Shown piece after piece: positions 1 through 10,017 of a stretch of 64,000 bases of DNA; the stretch's first letter is position 1; every line of letters starts with the position of its first letter. The notes beneath the pieces were generated by a model. It saw nothing but the letters and a program-made list of their open reading frames with translations. It made no database searches and was not told the origin of the DNA. The DNA is taken from positions 749,587,632 through 749,651,631 of the forward strand of contig CM057340.1 of assembly GCA_030015575.1 (NCBI GenBank), in the 5' to 3' direction. The DNA comes from Agapanthus africanus. Taxonomy: Eukaryota; Streptophyta; Magnoliopsida; Asparagales; Amaryllidaceae. Both the position numbers and the translations under genes were made by a program.

Positions 1-1322
1 GCAAACAGGTAGCAGTTGGGTGCAGTCCCGAGCACTTGGAGGCAGTAGCGGTTAGACATGATTCGTCTCTCCCGGTATTGGGGGTTGATATCGCGCTGTG
101 TCAGAGAGCCATTACGCAAAGTCCTTGGCCAGGGCAAGCGAGATTTGCTGGTAGGTTCCAGTAGTTTCTCAGGGTGTAATGGGCTTCGCTCCGACACGAC
201 TTATACCGCTATTAGGGAACTGACGCTTGCCGCCCCTAGGCCCGATATGCGATAGTCTTAGACGAACGGACCAGACTGTATGGAGATTGTCACAGCAGGC
301 TCAGTAGGAGTTCGGATGGGTTTCCTCATCGGCCTTCTTATCGACATCTACCTGGGGACCGTTACGTACAGCTGGTGCCGCTTGCGGTCTGTGGTTAAAC
401 CCACTGCCAGCGTAGTAGTCGAGTCTTTAGAGTCCCACACAGAGAGTTTCCCTACTCCAGGCGAAAAGATATAGAGGTCGTATGGTTTTACGACAAAGGG
501 TTCGGATGCATACGTGTGTTTACACACGTACGTCGTTCGGACAGTTTTTACTAGTCGGCTTTGGTTTAAGCCAGTTACTAGTATCCGGTTATTGGATTTA
601 TACAGTCTAAAGTTTTTCCGTGTTTTCACGGATAGGAGGAGCGTTCTCGTAATTACGCGAGAAGCTTCTAGAAGGTGGTGACTAAGGGGGTTAAGGTGGC
701 ATATACATTGAATGAGATTAGTGAGTCATATGGATGATTCATCCATGTCATTAATGCATCATAAATGCTTAATGACTCATGGAGATGAATCACCATTAGA
801 TATTTATCAAGCATAGTTGTAAATCATTTTCTTTTCTTTTCTTGATAAATAATAATGCTTGATATATATTATGATAGCTCATTTTCTCATCTCATTATTA
901 TTCTCACTTTCTCTCTCCTCAAGCTCTCCCTCTTCAAACCCTAATCCTCCCCTCTCATGTGTTGAGTACAAGGATTAGATTAGACTACTTAATCCTTAAC
1001 CATTCTCTATATCACCTAGGTTACTTGGATTAGCACTTCAAGAAACCTAGTTACCTCTAGTTTGAGGTGAAGCTTGTAGTAAAGCTCTCGGGTGGATCTT
1101 CTACTACTTAGAGAAGGCCGGAGAGGACGTGGAGAACGACAAGACGAAGGACTCGGTTCTATAGGTATAATCACTTAACATAGTCGTTAACACTTCCATG
1201 GTTTCTTGTTAATTATTGTTTATGCAAAGATTCTCGGTTAGTCGATGTTTACGCCTAAAACAAGATTGTTTTTCATTATTCTGCCTCCCCGCAAGTCGTG
1301 GGGTGTTGTACATCGACTTACA
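1..1322 (+). mobile_element. T1-family LTR, 3' portion (solo or 3' LTR), inserted in G2 gag
   Basis: The whole stretch is the reverse complement of the LTRs at 53796-55901 and 55902-57687, so it is the same family in the opposite orientation. It begins outside the window. It ends in CTTACA at 1322, exactly where the terminal CA of the 53796-55901 LTR would fall. The next bases are the minus-strand gag of element G2 with no primer-binding site, so this is a solo LTR or a 3' LTR. The right flank ATGGG (1323-1327) would be the target duplication; its partner lies outside the window. Small reading frames inside (for example 58-255 and 348-629) have no recognisable content. Confidence 0.85.
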
Positions 1323-1737
1323 ATGGGCAGTATATGGGATTGCCGGTCATGTTCATTTCCTGTGGCCTCTTTAGAACAGGCAGTTGCAGACCGTTGTTCA
1401 AGGCGTCCATGAATATTTTGCGGACTTCATCCCTCCTGAAGGAGTATACCTTCTTCTTTCTCTCCATTGGAGTAGGTGCCTTTACTGATGCTGGTCCTCG
1501 AGGCACATGTCTGGGAGGATTAGGTTTCCGAAAGGCTTCGGTCTCCATTTGCATGAAATCAGCGATCGTAGCTTGACTGTTTGCTAACACGCCTTTAGAC
1601 AGTTCTATCTCTCCCATCTTGTATTGCCTTTCGACCCAATCTTTGAAGACGAAGCAGTCCTCAATGGCATGACCTATCACCCTGTGATATGGGCAATATT
1701 TTGGGTCGTCGGTCATATTCTCTTCTTGCGGTCTCAT
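1323..1737 (-). CDS. gag: G2 gag, C-terminal region with CHHC knuckle motifs (fossil)
   Basis: The frame encodes a plant gypsy gag C-terminal module: YCPYHRVIGHAIEDCFVFK followed by a W..QY segment, the same module as in G1 gag. The spacing C-x2-H-x4-H-x4-C equals that of the retroviral CCHC knuckle with His in place of the second Cys, so nucleic-acid binding is likely. A second copy (IYCPL) begins at the 1322 boundary, where the T1 LTR was inserted. The frame lies on the minus strand left of the main G2 gag frame. Assignment to gag rests on motif similarity only. Confidence 0.7.
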
Positions 1738-1763
1738 TGATTCTGGCAGTTGTAGACCGTTTC

Positions 1764-2741
1764 TTAGGGCGTCCCTGAATATCTTGTGGACCTTTTCCCT
1801 CTTGAAGGAATGACCTTTTCCAGCTTCTCTTTCAGAGGCGATTCCCCCCCTCCGGCGTATGTATCGAAGGGACTGGAGGCTGATTGCGGCCGTTTTTCGC
1901 GAAGGCGCTCCACTTTTAGGTTGAAAGGGATATCAGTTGGCTGCCCCCGGGTATCAATCCCTGGCTCATGAGCCAAAATTTGATTCTGCTGTAATTGCAA
2001 TCGGACGACTTGGGTCACGAGATCTGCCACGACGTTTGCCAGCTCGTCGACTTTGGAATAGACCTCGCCAATCTTCTCATCCCTGTCCTGAAATTGCCTT
2101 TGAAGCCATTGGAATAATACTAGTTCTGTAGTTCCGGCTATGACAACCGGGTAATCTTTATTGCCTGAGCTCAATTCCGTAGGAACCACGGGCTCCTCTG
2201 GCTTATCGGCCTGAGCGGGCTCTTCATCATTTAGATTGAGCCGATGCTGGGTAGCGTCAACCATATCATCACCATGGCTATGAAGAAGAGGAGGGTTCGT
2301 TTCTTCATGTCCGGCCATGTAGACAATATGGATAACACATTCAGCCATGCTTTCATCACTGGCAGCTGGTTTCGCGGAGCGGTCCGAGCTTTGGAAATTC
2401 ATAAATTTTATCATGGCCAGAGCCCTAGCCCTTTTGTTGGCTCTATATCTGAGCCGCTTCTGCTTCAGCTTCTCAGCCTTAAGTGCTTGGCAGGCTTCTA
2501 CTCTTCGGGAAGCCGCCATAGGCCGAGCGATGGGGATGCTTGAGAAGACATCTACCCGCGTGTCCGTCGAAGGTATCGGCTGGGCTTGTCCACGACGACT
2601 GGAAACTTCTTTTGTTCCAATGGATTTGCCCCCAGTTGGGGCCATGGAAAGCCATCCAGACACCGATTTGCGTTTGGGTTGGGATGCCTTCGAGACCACC
2701 ACATTTGGCCTCTTGCCTTTCGAGGCCGGTTTGTCGGTCAC
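1764..2741 (-). CDS. gag: G2 gag, N-terminal region (fossil)
   Basis: A 325-residue basic frame. The N-terminal 60 residues are rich in Lys, Ser and Arg. Residues about 75-110 are a Lys/Arg/Ala-rich helix-like stretch. Near residue 135 is the segment VIHIVYMAGHEE, which matches MVHTVYMAFGKEE in the G1 frame at 14205-14939. Residues about 205-250 are predicted coiled coil (FQDRDEKIGEVYSKVDELA). It follows the G2 primer-binding site, as expected for gag. The element is broken and the region is not a complete gag. Confidence 0.65.
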   Translation of the reverse strand: MTDKPASKGKRPNVVVSKASQPKRKSVSGWLSMAPTGGKSIGTKEVSSRRGQAQPIPSTDTRVDVFSSIPIARPMAASRRVEACQALKAEKLKQKRLRYRANKRARALAMIKFMNFQSSDRSAKPAASDESMAECVIHIVYMAGHEETNPPLLHSHGDDMVDATQHRLNLNDEEPAQADKPEEPVVPTELSSGNKDYPVVIAGTTELVLFQWLQRQFQDRDEKIGEVYSKVDELANVVADLVTQVVRLQLQQNQILAHEPGIDTRGQPTDIPFNLKVERLREKRPQSASSPFDTYAGGGESPLKEKLEKVIPSRGKRSTRYSGTP

Positions 2742-3022
2742 CGGAGCTTATGGAGCTGCGATGGCGTTAGCTGAAACGAACATAATAGAGCCAAATGGTA
2801 GCGGCTCTTCCTCTCATTGTCGCCCGAGACTGGCCGGAAGGACCGTTCTGGAGTCCATCTTCATCGTGTATGAGATGGGAGCTGAGTTCATCTTCGGAGA
2901 CATTGTTGAAAGGTGATTGCTTGAAAATCCGGCATGAAAAAGCATTATTTTAGTATAAATATAGATATGTATCTTGATTGAGTTCGCATGAATGTTTAAC
3001 CCGAAATATGGGAGCAGAGATT

Positions 3023-3041
3023 GGTCCCACCGGGCGTGCCA
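3023..3041 (-). other. G2 primer-binding site
   Basis: TGGCACGCCCGGTGGGACC on the minus strand, 5 nt after the LTR end at 3047. The identical 19-mer follows LTR A of G1 at 13197. The position after LTR-CA defines a retrotransposon primer-binding site. I do not assign the tRNA with confidence. Confidence 0.85.
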
Positions 3042-3371
3042 GAATCTGTAAGGTGTTTTTCGTCACCCCATTGAGATGGGAATACGCACGCGCTTGTCAG
3101 GTGCATTACATATTCCCCCTGCCTAAGGTAGGCTGGGGTTTAATGATTGTAGGGATCCGAATCTCCGGCAGCCGCGGACTAAGCAGCCGTTAATTACCCC
3201 TCGCCTTAGGAGCGAGGGAACCTCCGATTGACGGGTTAAACTGGTCATGCGAACTCAATGTGCAGTGTTGTGTTTTGAAGGGGTTTTGGATATATCGGGG
3301 GCCCCGCAGAGTTTTTGCGGGGTGCGGGGCAGCGCCTCGTTAGAAATTTTTTTCTAACAGGGACAGTGTCA

Positions 3372-3434
3372 TGGTGTATGTGTGTGTGCACATATGTATG
3401 CATATGTATATGTATATATATATGTATATATATA
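3372..3434. repeat. GT/TA microsatellite
   Basis: Alternating GTGTGTG then ATGTATATATATAT-type sequence inside the G2 LTR. A simple repeat with no coding content. Confidence 0.8.
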
Positions 3435-3499
3435 AAAGAAAGAAGGGGAAAAGGCATCCAAAGGATGTGTGGGGCCAGCGCCTTGGGCGCTGTGCACCC

Positions 3500-4040
3500 A
3501 GGTGCTGTGTGCTCAGGCGCTAGCGTGCCACGTGTCGGCACGTGGGCTCTGCGCTTGAGCGCTGGGCACTGTAGCGCAAGCGCGCCACGTGTCGACACGT
3601 GGGCGCTTTGCGCTTCAGCGCCTGACGCTCGAGCACAAGTGCGCCATGTGTCGGCACGGGGGGGACTTACGCTTGAGTGCTGGGCGCTTGAGCGCAAGTG
3701 CGCCACGTGCCGACACAGGGGAGACTTACGCCAGAGCGCTGTGCGCTTGAGCGCAAGCGCGCCACGTGTCGGCACTGGGGCGACTTGCGCTCGAGCGCTT
3801 GCGCTTGAGGGCAAACGCGCCACGTGTCGGCACTGGGGCGACTTGCGCTCGAGCGCCTGCGCTTGAGCGCATGCGTGCCACGTGTCGACATGTGGGCAGT
3901 TTGCGCTCACGCGCAGGGCGCTGTTGTGCAAGCGCACCACGTGTCGGCACGTGGGCGCTTTGCGCTTGAGCTCAGAGCGCTTGAGCGCAAGCGCGCCACG
4001 TGTCGGCACATGGGCGCTCTGCGCTTGAGCGCCGACGTGG
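3500..4040. repeat. 58-60 bp tandem array of CACGTG palindromes in the G2 LTR
   Basis: Nine or so units start near 3525, 3583, 3641, 3699, 3758, 3816, 3874, 3936 and 3993. Each carries the near-palindrome CCACGTGTCGGCACGTGG, so two G-box cores per unit, plus a GCGCTT..AAGCGC inverted repeat. In the transcription direction of the minus-strand LTR the array lies downstream of the leader-like stretch. CACGTG is the core of plant bZIP/bHLH sites; use as such here is inference. Confidence 0.85.
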
Positions 4041-4373
4041 AAGAGAAATCAGAGTGGAGTTGGACTCCTAAGTGTGTTTTTGGGGTTAATGGAACGGGTT
4101 CTTCTTCTTCCTCCTCTATTAGCTGGATCTTGAAGATCAAGAGATGTGAAATTTCAAAATCTCCCCTTTTTGGGATCTGAAAACAGATCCAAGTTCCCCT
4201 TTGTGGGTTTGGTGGTGAAAAACTATCTTGTTTTTGAAAAGGAAGAGCAAAACTCTTGATTTAATTCAAAAGAAAGAAGAAGGTTTGAGACCCTCAGAAA
4301 AAGGAAAGAAATACAAACCCTAGGGTTTTTTTTGAGAGAATGGGAAAAGTGTTGCTTTATTCATCATCATGTC

Positions 4374-4386
4374 GCCTTTTAAAGGC
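4374..4386 (-). promoter_or_regulatory. Possible TATA-like element of the G2 LTR
   Basis: The palindrome GCCTTTTAAAGGC contains TTTAAAAG on the minus strand, in the first quarter of the LTR where a promoter is expected. Weak: the match to TATAAA is imperfect. Confidence 0.3.
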
Positions 4387-4746
4387 TTACATATTTGCAT
4401 ATAGCCACTTAGGCTTTACAAAATGGCATTTTGCCTATCCCATGGCTCATGTGCCATTTCATTTTTGCACATAAGCCATGAGCTTACAAAATTTTTTCTT
4501 TATGCCCATTTTGTATACATTCATGTATAAAAAAATTACATAATAATTATTTATTACATGATTTTGTCGTTGCCATGGGGAGGCTGGCCGTGGGCTTGAC
4601 ATGGGCATGGGTCCGCTTGACCTGAGCTTGGGCCCACCTAGCTTGGGGGTTGACCTTGACTTTGACTCGGTCAACCGGGGTGTAAATTTTTACCCCAACA
4701 CCCCATGGACTAAAAAGTCCGTAAACTAGAAACTCGCCTCAAATAT

Positions 4747-4965
4747 GGCAACGACGGACCGAAACGTCTCTAAACTAACAACGGACCGAAACGTCTCTAA
4801 ACTAACAACGGACCGAAACGTCTCTAAACTAACAACGGACCGAAATGTCCTTAAACTAACAATGGACCGAATGTCCTTAAACTAACGGCGGACCGAAACG
4901 TCCTTAAACTAACGACGGACCACTATGTCCTAAAACAAGTCGTTGACCGAGATGTCGATAAACAA
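4747..4965. repeat. 25-27 bp tandem repeat (GGACCGAAACGTCC units), copy A
   Basis: About eight units of ACGGACCGAAACGTCTCTAA type. Each has a small GGAC..GTCC inverted repeat. Related units recur at 17505-17695, 28478-28550, in LTR A (12592-12645), in LTR B (26850-26900) and in LTR C (39055-39310). Confidence 0.85.
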
Positions 4966-4995
4966 CGGTAGGTTATTCATCCCAAAACCGATACA

Positions 4996-5035
4996 AAAAA
5001 TAAATAAATAAATAAATAAAAATAAAAATAAAAAC
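4996..5035. repeat. (AAAT)n/(AAAAT)n microsatellite
   Basis: Runs of AAATAAAT then AAAATAAAAA. An equivalent run lies at 17727-17767 in copy B. Confidence 0.8.
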
Positions 5036-5157
5036 GGTATGTCCATAAGCAAAATGGGCACGGATGAAAACCCGAAAGGGCTTCGTGAGTAAAAACAGCA
5101 GGGCTACCGGCGAGTGTTTGTGAAAACCCGAAAGGGCGCAACCTCGTTAAAAGACAC

Positions 5158-5335
5158 TTGCAGGGTCCTCTCGACTTTGTAAGGAGAAACCACCCGCGTG
5201 AGAAACTTACGACTCACAAGGGAGCAACACACTTAGAGATCCTCACGATTCCTAAGGAGAATTACACTTGCGATATCCTCACGACTCGTAAGGAGAATTC
5301 TCTTATGGGACCCTCACGGCTCATAAAATTTAAAA
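5158..5335. repeat. Five-hairpin block 1, copy A
   Basis: Five consecutive stem-loops of about 26 nt separated by GAGAA-type linkers. Each is an 8-9 nt stem, a loop close to ATCCTCACGA, and the returning stem. Example stems: CTTGCGAT/CTCGTAAG and CTTATGGG/CTCATAA. The equivalent block in copy B is split by solo LTR S1 (17880-17975 and 19516-19610); in copy C it is at 28885-29065. Confidence 0.75.
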
Positions 5336-5504
5336 GTGTTAAGTTACAGAAAGCTTAACCTGTTCTTAAGCAACCCCCACAACATCCACTACTACCCTAC
5401 AAGCGGCTCGATACTGACCCTTGTATACAATCCACAGGCGCTAATAAACATTTCCCTAACCAAGTCCCACCCGTGGCTAGGGATATGTCCATATGGTGCA
5501 CAAC

Positions 5505-5670
5505 CCTTATAAGTCCTCTCAACTTATAAGGAGAAAACCCTTTTGTAAGATCCTTACGACTTACAGAGGAACATGCACTTAGGAATCCCCATAATTCCTA
5601 AGGAAAAAATACACCTACGAGATCCTCACGACTTGTATGGAGAAATACCTTTATGAGACCCTTACGGCAA
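5505..5670. repeat. Five-hairpin block 2, copy A
   Basis: The same design as block 1 with other stems: CTTATAAG/CTTATAAG, TTGTAAG/CTTACA, TTAGGAAT/ATTCCTAA, CCTACGAG/CTTGTA, TTTATGAG. Loops are again TCCTCTCAA, ATCCTTACGA or ATCCTCACGA. Copy B at about 19785-19955, copy C at about 29230-29410. Confidence 0.75.
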
Positions 5671-5754
5671 ATGATGATTCGCTCCAGGCAATATTCCAGT
5701 CGCAGCGATGCTGATGTTAAGATTGGTATCAGATCCCAAATCCCCTACTCGCGA

Positions 5755-5965
5755 GAAAAAATCAGCGAGCCAAAAGAAAAAAAAATTGCATACGAAATAG
5801 CCGAAATGATGGGGCAACTTGCAACAAAGTCAGCAAGTAAAAATGTATGCATACAAAAACAGCCGAAATGATTGGGCAACTCGCAATAAAAAGTAGCGAG
5901 TAAAAAGAAAAATAGCCGAAATGATTGGGCACCGCGAAAAAATAGCCAAAATGATTGGGCAATCG
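5755..5965. repeat. Short interspersed repeats (AGCCGAAATGATTGGGCAA), copy A
   Basis: About five imperfect units of 30-50 bp. Copies at 20215-20405 and 29575-29765. Minus-strand frames across it (5745-6041, 5762-6130, 5830-6120) are low-complexity and repeat in all three copies. Confidence 0.7.
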
Positions 5966-6534
5966 CGATTTTCGCGATATAAAAAGCTGAAATGATATAG
6001 CATCGCGGAAAGAATAAAAAGATGATGAAAGAATGAAACATTTTGCCATACGGGTGAGATCACATCGATCGCTGTATACAATCCAGGGGCACAAACAAAG
6101 AGGGAACCATACCTTCCCAACAGGCTCCATCAGAAAGCGAAGCCAAATCTCGACGGTTCATAGACAACCTAGAGACAACCTCGACATTTGTCGCAATATT
6201 GCAGACACAATGTCAATAAACGAAGCAAAGGAAGATCCCTAGCTTCAGGGTCTCGGTGTCAACATCGACAACTTAGAGATCACCAACGGCGTTTCTCCTC
6301 ACTCCAATCAGATGCAGACGTGACGTCAACAACTGGCCTCAGAGTCGCAACGAAACGGAACCATAGAAAAGTCCCTAGTTCCAAATTTCAATGGCCACAT
6401 CTACAGCCTGGAGACCAACAACGGTGGGCCTCCTCATTCCAGCAGGACACAGATGTTACACCCTCAAACGGAGGCACGGCATAGTCTCTAGTTCCAAATC
6501 TCGATGGTTCACAGACAACCTAGAGACCATCTCA

Positions 6535-7219
6535 GCATTCGTCTCGATACAGCAGACGAGATGTCAACAATGGCGTTCCTTCGCAGTCCAGCAGGATGCA
6601 GATGCAACGTCAACAAAAGACCTCACGGTAGAAGCAAAGCGGAGCGACGGCAAAATCCCATCTCCACCTCAGCATTCGTCTCGATATAGCAGACGAGATG
6701 TCAACAATGGTGTTCCTTCGTAGTCCAGCAGGATGCAGATGCAACGTCAACAAAAGACCTCACGGTCGAAGCAAAGCGGAGCGACGGCAAAATCCCAGCT
6801 CCACCTTAGCATTCGTCTCGATACAGCAGACGAGATGTCAACAATGGCGTTCCTTCGCAGTCCAGCAGGATGCAGATGCAACGTCAACAAAAGACCTCAC
6901 GGTCGAAACAAAGCAGAGCGACGGCAAAATCCCAGCTCCACCTCAGCATTCGTCTCGTTACAGCAGACGAGATGTCAACGACGGTGTTCCTCCGCAGTCC
7001 AGCAGGATGCAGATACGACGTCAACAAAAGGCCTCACGGTCAAAACAAAGCGGGGCGACGGCAAAATCCCAGCTCCACCTCAGCATTCGTCTCGTTACAG
7101 CAGACACGATGTTAACAACGACGTTCCCTCGCAGTCCAACAGGATGCAGACGCAACGTCAACAAAAGACCTCGTGGTCGAAACAAAATGAAGCGAAGGCC
7201 AAATTCCTAGCTTCAGGGT
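6535..7219. repeat. 137-bp tandem array, copy A
   Basis: The word GCATTCGTCTCGATA recurs at 6535, 6672, 6809, 6946 and 7083, exactly 137 bp apart: five units. Because 137 is not a multiple of three, each unit changes frame and several overlapping frames stay open. These are not genes. Confidence 0.9.
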
Positions 7220-8990
7220 CTTGATGGCAACTCATATAAAGCCTGAAAGACAATCGGAGAGCATTCCGCACCAATGCGGAGTGGTCACCACCTCGACGTT
7301 CGTCTCGATACAGCAGACAAGATGTCACTAAGAGCGTTCTTCCTCCATCAGGATCCAGACGCGACAATCAAACAACGGAGCCACGGCAAAATCCCTAGTT
7401 CCAAACCTCGACGGTTCACCTACAACCTACAGACAACCGCGACATTCGTCCCAATACAGCAGACGCAATGCCGGCAAACGAAGCAAAGGCCAAACTCCTA
7501 GCTTCAGGGTCTTGACGGCAACTCATATAAAGCCTGAAAGACAATCGGAGATCATCCCACACCAGCGAGGAGTGGTCACCACCTGACATTCGTCTCGATA
7601 CAACAGACGAAATGTCACTACAGTGTCCTTCCTCCAACAGGATTCGGACACGACAAAACAAACGAAGCAAATGCCAAATTCCTAGCTTTAGGGTCTTGAC
7701 GGTAACTCGTATAAAACCTGAAAGACTATCGGAGATCATCCCACATCAGCATGGAGTGGTCACCACCTCGACGTTCGTCTCGATACAGTAGACGCGATGT
7801 CACCACAGCGTTCTTCCTCCAACGGGATTCGGACGCGCCAAAGCAAACGAAGAGAAGGCCGAATTCCTAGCTTCAGGGTCTTGAAGGCAACTTATATAAA
7901 ACGTGAAAGACTATCGAAGATCATCCCACATCAGCGCGGAATGGTCACCACCTCGGCGTTCGTCTCGATACAGTAGACACGATGTCACCATAGCGTTCTT
8001 CCTCCAACAGGATTCGGACGCGCCAAAGCAAATGAAGCGAAGGCCAAATTCCTAGCTTCAGGGTCTTGAAGGCAACTAATATAAAACCTGAAAGACTATC
8101 AGAAATCATCCCACATCAGCGTGAAGCGGTCACCACCTCGACGTTCGTCTCGATACAGTAGATGCGATGTCACCACAGCGTTCTTCCTCCAACAGGAATC
8201 GGACGCGCCAAAGCAAACGAAGCGAAGGCCAAATTCCTAGCTTCAGGGTCTTGAAGGCAACTCATATAAAACCTGAAAGACTATCGGAGATCAACCCTCA
8301 TCAGCGCGGAGCGGTCACCACCTCGACGTTCATCTCGATACAGTAGACGCGATGTCACCACAGCGTTATTCCTTCAACAGGATTCGGACGCGCCAAAGCA
8401 AACGAAGCCAAAGCCAAATTCCTAGCTTCAGGGTCTAGAAGGCAACTCATATAAAACCTGAAAGACTATCGGAGATCATCCCACATCAGCGTGGAGCGGT
8501 CACCACCTCGACGTTCGTCCCGATACAACAGACGAGATGTCACTACAGCGCCCTTCCTCCAACAGGGTTCGGACACGCCAAAGCAAACGAAGCGAAGGCC
8601 ATACTCCTTGCTTTAGGGACTTGAAGGCAACTCATATAAAACGTGAAAGACCATCGGAGATCATCCCACACCAGCATGGAATGGTCACCACCTCGACGTT
8701 CGTCTCGACACAGCAGACGCGATGTCACCACAGCATTCTTCCTCCAACAGGACTCAGACGCGACAATCAAACAACGGAGCCATGGCAAAATCCCTAGTTC
8801 CAAACCTCGATGGTTCACATGCAACCTAGAGACAACCGCGACATTCGTCTCGATACAGCAGACACAGTGCCAGCAAACGAAGCGATGGCCAAATTCCTAG
8901 CTTCAGGGTCTTGACCGCAACTCATATAAAACCTGAAAGACTATCGGAGATCATCCCACACCAGCGCGGAGTGGTTATGACTCATCGGGG
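7208..8990. repeat. 185-bp tandem array with longer end units, copy A
   Basis: The word CTTCAGGGTCTTGA recurs near 7208, 7501, 7684, 7870, 8056, 8240, 8427, 8611 and 8908. Spacing is about 183-187 bp for the inner units and about 295 bp for the first and last, which carry an extra segment of about 110 bp (AACAACGGAGCCACGGCAAA). The unit shares the CGTTCGTCTCGATACAG core with the 137-bp repeat, so the two arrays derive from one ancestor. Confidence 0.88.
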
Positions 8991-9446
8991 ATCTCCAAAA
9001 TGGGCCTAACCTTAATTAAAAAGCGGCATGGCAAAATTCCTAACGCTTGCTCTTCCGACGGTCAAACTGCCTAAGAAGATTGCTTGAAGACATCTTGTCC
9101 AACCCCCGAAGGGATCAGAGACACGACAGTTGCAAGGCTACTCGAACAGCAAGATTGCCTATCGAGGGATACATCAGCCAATGCGACGGTACGACGCGCA
9201 AAACCCTAGTACCACAGACCCTAACGGACCTTTGTCGTAAAGGGCAGAGGTTAACTGTGACGTTAGGACATCCTTGCGAGAACTTCTCGATTCGTCTCGA
9301 CTCGTAAGGCAAAGCCTTAGGCAATGGGGATTAAAAAAAACCTGTTTCCTAAGCACTGGGGCCCTGCAAGTCAGTCCAAGATGGACTCTTACAAACTATT
9401 CACGGGTCACACTCTCCGAAGTCGAACATCGACAAAGAGGGAAACA

Positions 9447-9625
9447 ACCACTTACAAGTCCCCCCGACTTGTAAGCGGGAAAAATTCTCTTGTGAGATCC
9501 TTACGACTTTCAAGAGAAAACACACTTAGGAGTCCTCATGACCCCTAAGGAGAAAAGAAACCTACGAGATCCTCACGACTCGTAGGGAGAAAAGTCTTTA
9601 TGAGACCCTCACGGCTCATAAAGTT
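9447..9625. repeat. Five-hairpin block 3, copy A
   Basis: The clearest block. Stems in order: CTTACAAG/CTTGTAAG, TTCTCTTG/CAAGAGAA, CTTAGGAG/CCCCTAAG, CCTACGAG/CTCGTAGG, CTTTATGAG/CTCATAAAG, each around a 9-10 nt (C)CT-rich loop. A longer CTTAGG..CCTAAG hairpin of the same kind follows in all three copies. Copies at 23697-23880 and 31245-31432. Confidence 0.8.
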
Positions 9626-10017
9626 GGAAAGTCTTAGGTGGCAGATCCTAACCCTGTCTCCTGAGCCATCACTGTCCTACAAAGAGGTTAAGATGGACCA
9701 TCTATGAGCCACACTTGCCAAAGCTACATGCCACTGAAATGGAGAACTTACTCATGAGCGTATAAACTATTTCACGCCAGAGTAAGACATAAAGAAACAG
9801 AAGGGTGTGGCTCATGGAGTTGAGAGTTTGGAAGTATATCTCTTAAGAGTCGAGATTTGAGTCAATGATAAATTACGACGCTTGTGTCCGCTCGTTATCT
9901 TCTCAGATCAAGATTCTGAAAGTTATATACCAACCCGAAACTGGTCATATGCTATGCACTACTCTGCACTACTTCACCCACGTATATACTTACGTAGGCA
10001 AAGTAGCGGGAGGCATT
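9626..10017 (+). other. Pre-LTR segment with polypurine tract, copy A
   Basis: No gene is seen. About 9850-9900 (GTCAATGATAAATTACGACG...) is homologous to 28392-28437 directly after the integrase stop. The segment ends in the purine-rich AGCGGGAGGCA (about 10005-10015), the likely polypurine tract before LTR A. Copy B has ATGGGGGGCA at the same place (about 24255-24265). Confidence 0.6.

Larger units (their letters stand above)
1323..4700 (-). mobile_element. G2: Tat-like Ty3/gypsy element, 5' part (LTR, PBS, gag)
   Basis: A minus-strand LTR retrotransposon. Its 5' LTR (3047-4700), primer-binding site and gag region are in the window. The rest lies left of 1323, beyond the T1 LTR inserted in its gag. 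It shares its primer-binding site and gag type with G1 but has a different LTR. It appears to have inserted into G1, whose 3' noncoding region resumes at 4701. The right flank CCCCA (4701-4705) is the expected duplication, with the partner out of view. The coding part is broken in a few places. Confidence 0.8.
3047..4700 (-). repeat. G2 5' LTR, about 1.65 kb
   Basis: On the minus strand it begins TGTTGGGG at 4700 and ends CCTTACA at 3047, directly before the primer-binding site. It holds a GT/TA microsatellite (about 3372-3434), a 58-60 bp G-box tandem array (about 3500-4040), and a leader-like stretch at about 4090-4340 rich in small inverted repeats such as AGAGC..GCTCT-type words. Long frames across the array (3245-4009 minus; 3315-3866 plus) follow from the repeat and are not genes. 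Confidence 0.8.
4701..10017 (+). mobile_element. G1 3' noncoding region, copy A
   Basis: A stretch of 5.3 kb with no credible gene, ending at the purine-rich tract before LTR A. It is nearly identical to copy B (about 17456-24267, less the S1 insertion) and related to the start of copy C (28440-31500). Order of contents: 25-27 bp tandem repeats; A-rich microsatellite; two five-hairpin blocks; repeats of a 'nataGCCGAAATGATTGGGCAA' type; a 137-bp array; a 185-bp array; a third five-hairpin block; a short segment shared with the region just after the integrase. Frames seen here (such as 6698-7210, 6733-7224) come from the tandem repeats. Confidence 0.8.

Noticed and set aside
3245-4180. Several overlapping frames of 70-254 codons on both strands
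   Set aside because: They run through a 58-60 bp tandem array and repeat the same Ala/Arg/Cys/His words in each unit; the repeat keeps frames open on both strands.
5158-5670. CRISPR-like array
   Set aside because: Repeats and spacers are not of fixed length, the constant part is a hairpin loop and not a direct repeat, and the setting is a plant retrotransposon.
6188-7224. Overlapping frames of 60-170 codons with SSKSR/QQTRCQ/DADATS words
   Set aside because: These are the 137-bp array read in three frames; the same words come back in copy B and no start, domain or codon bias supports a protein.
8537-9324. Frames of about 60-90 codons on both strands
   Set aside because: Shadows of the 185-bp array and the segment after it; equivalents in copies B and C differ in frame.
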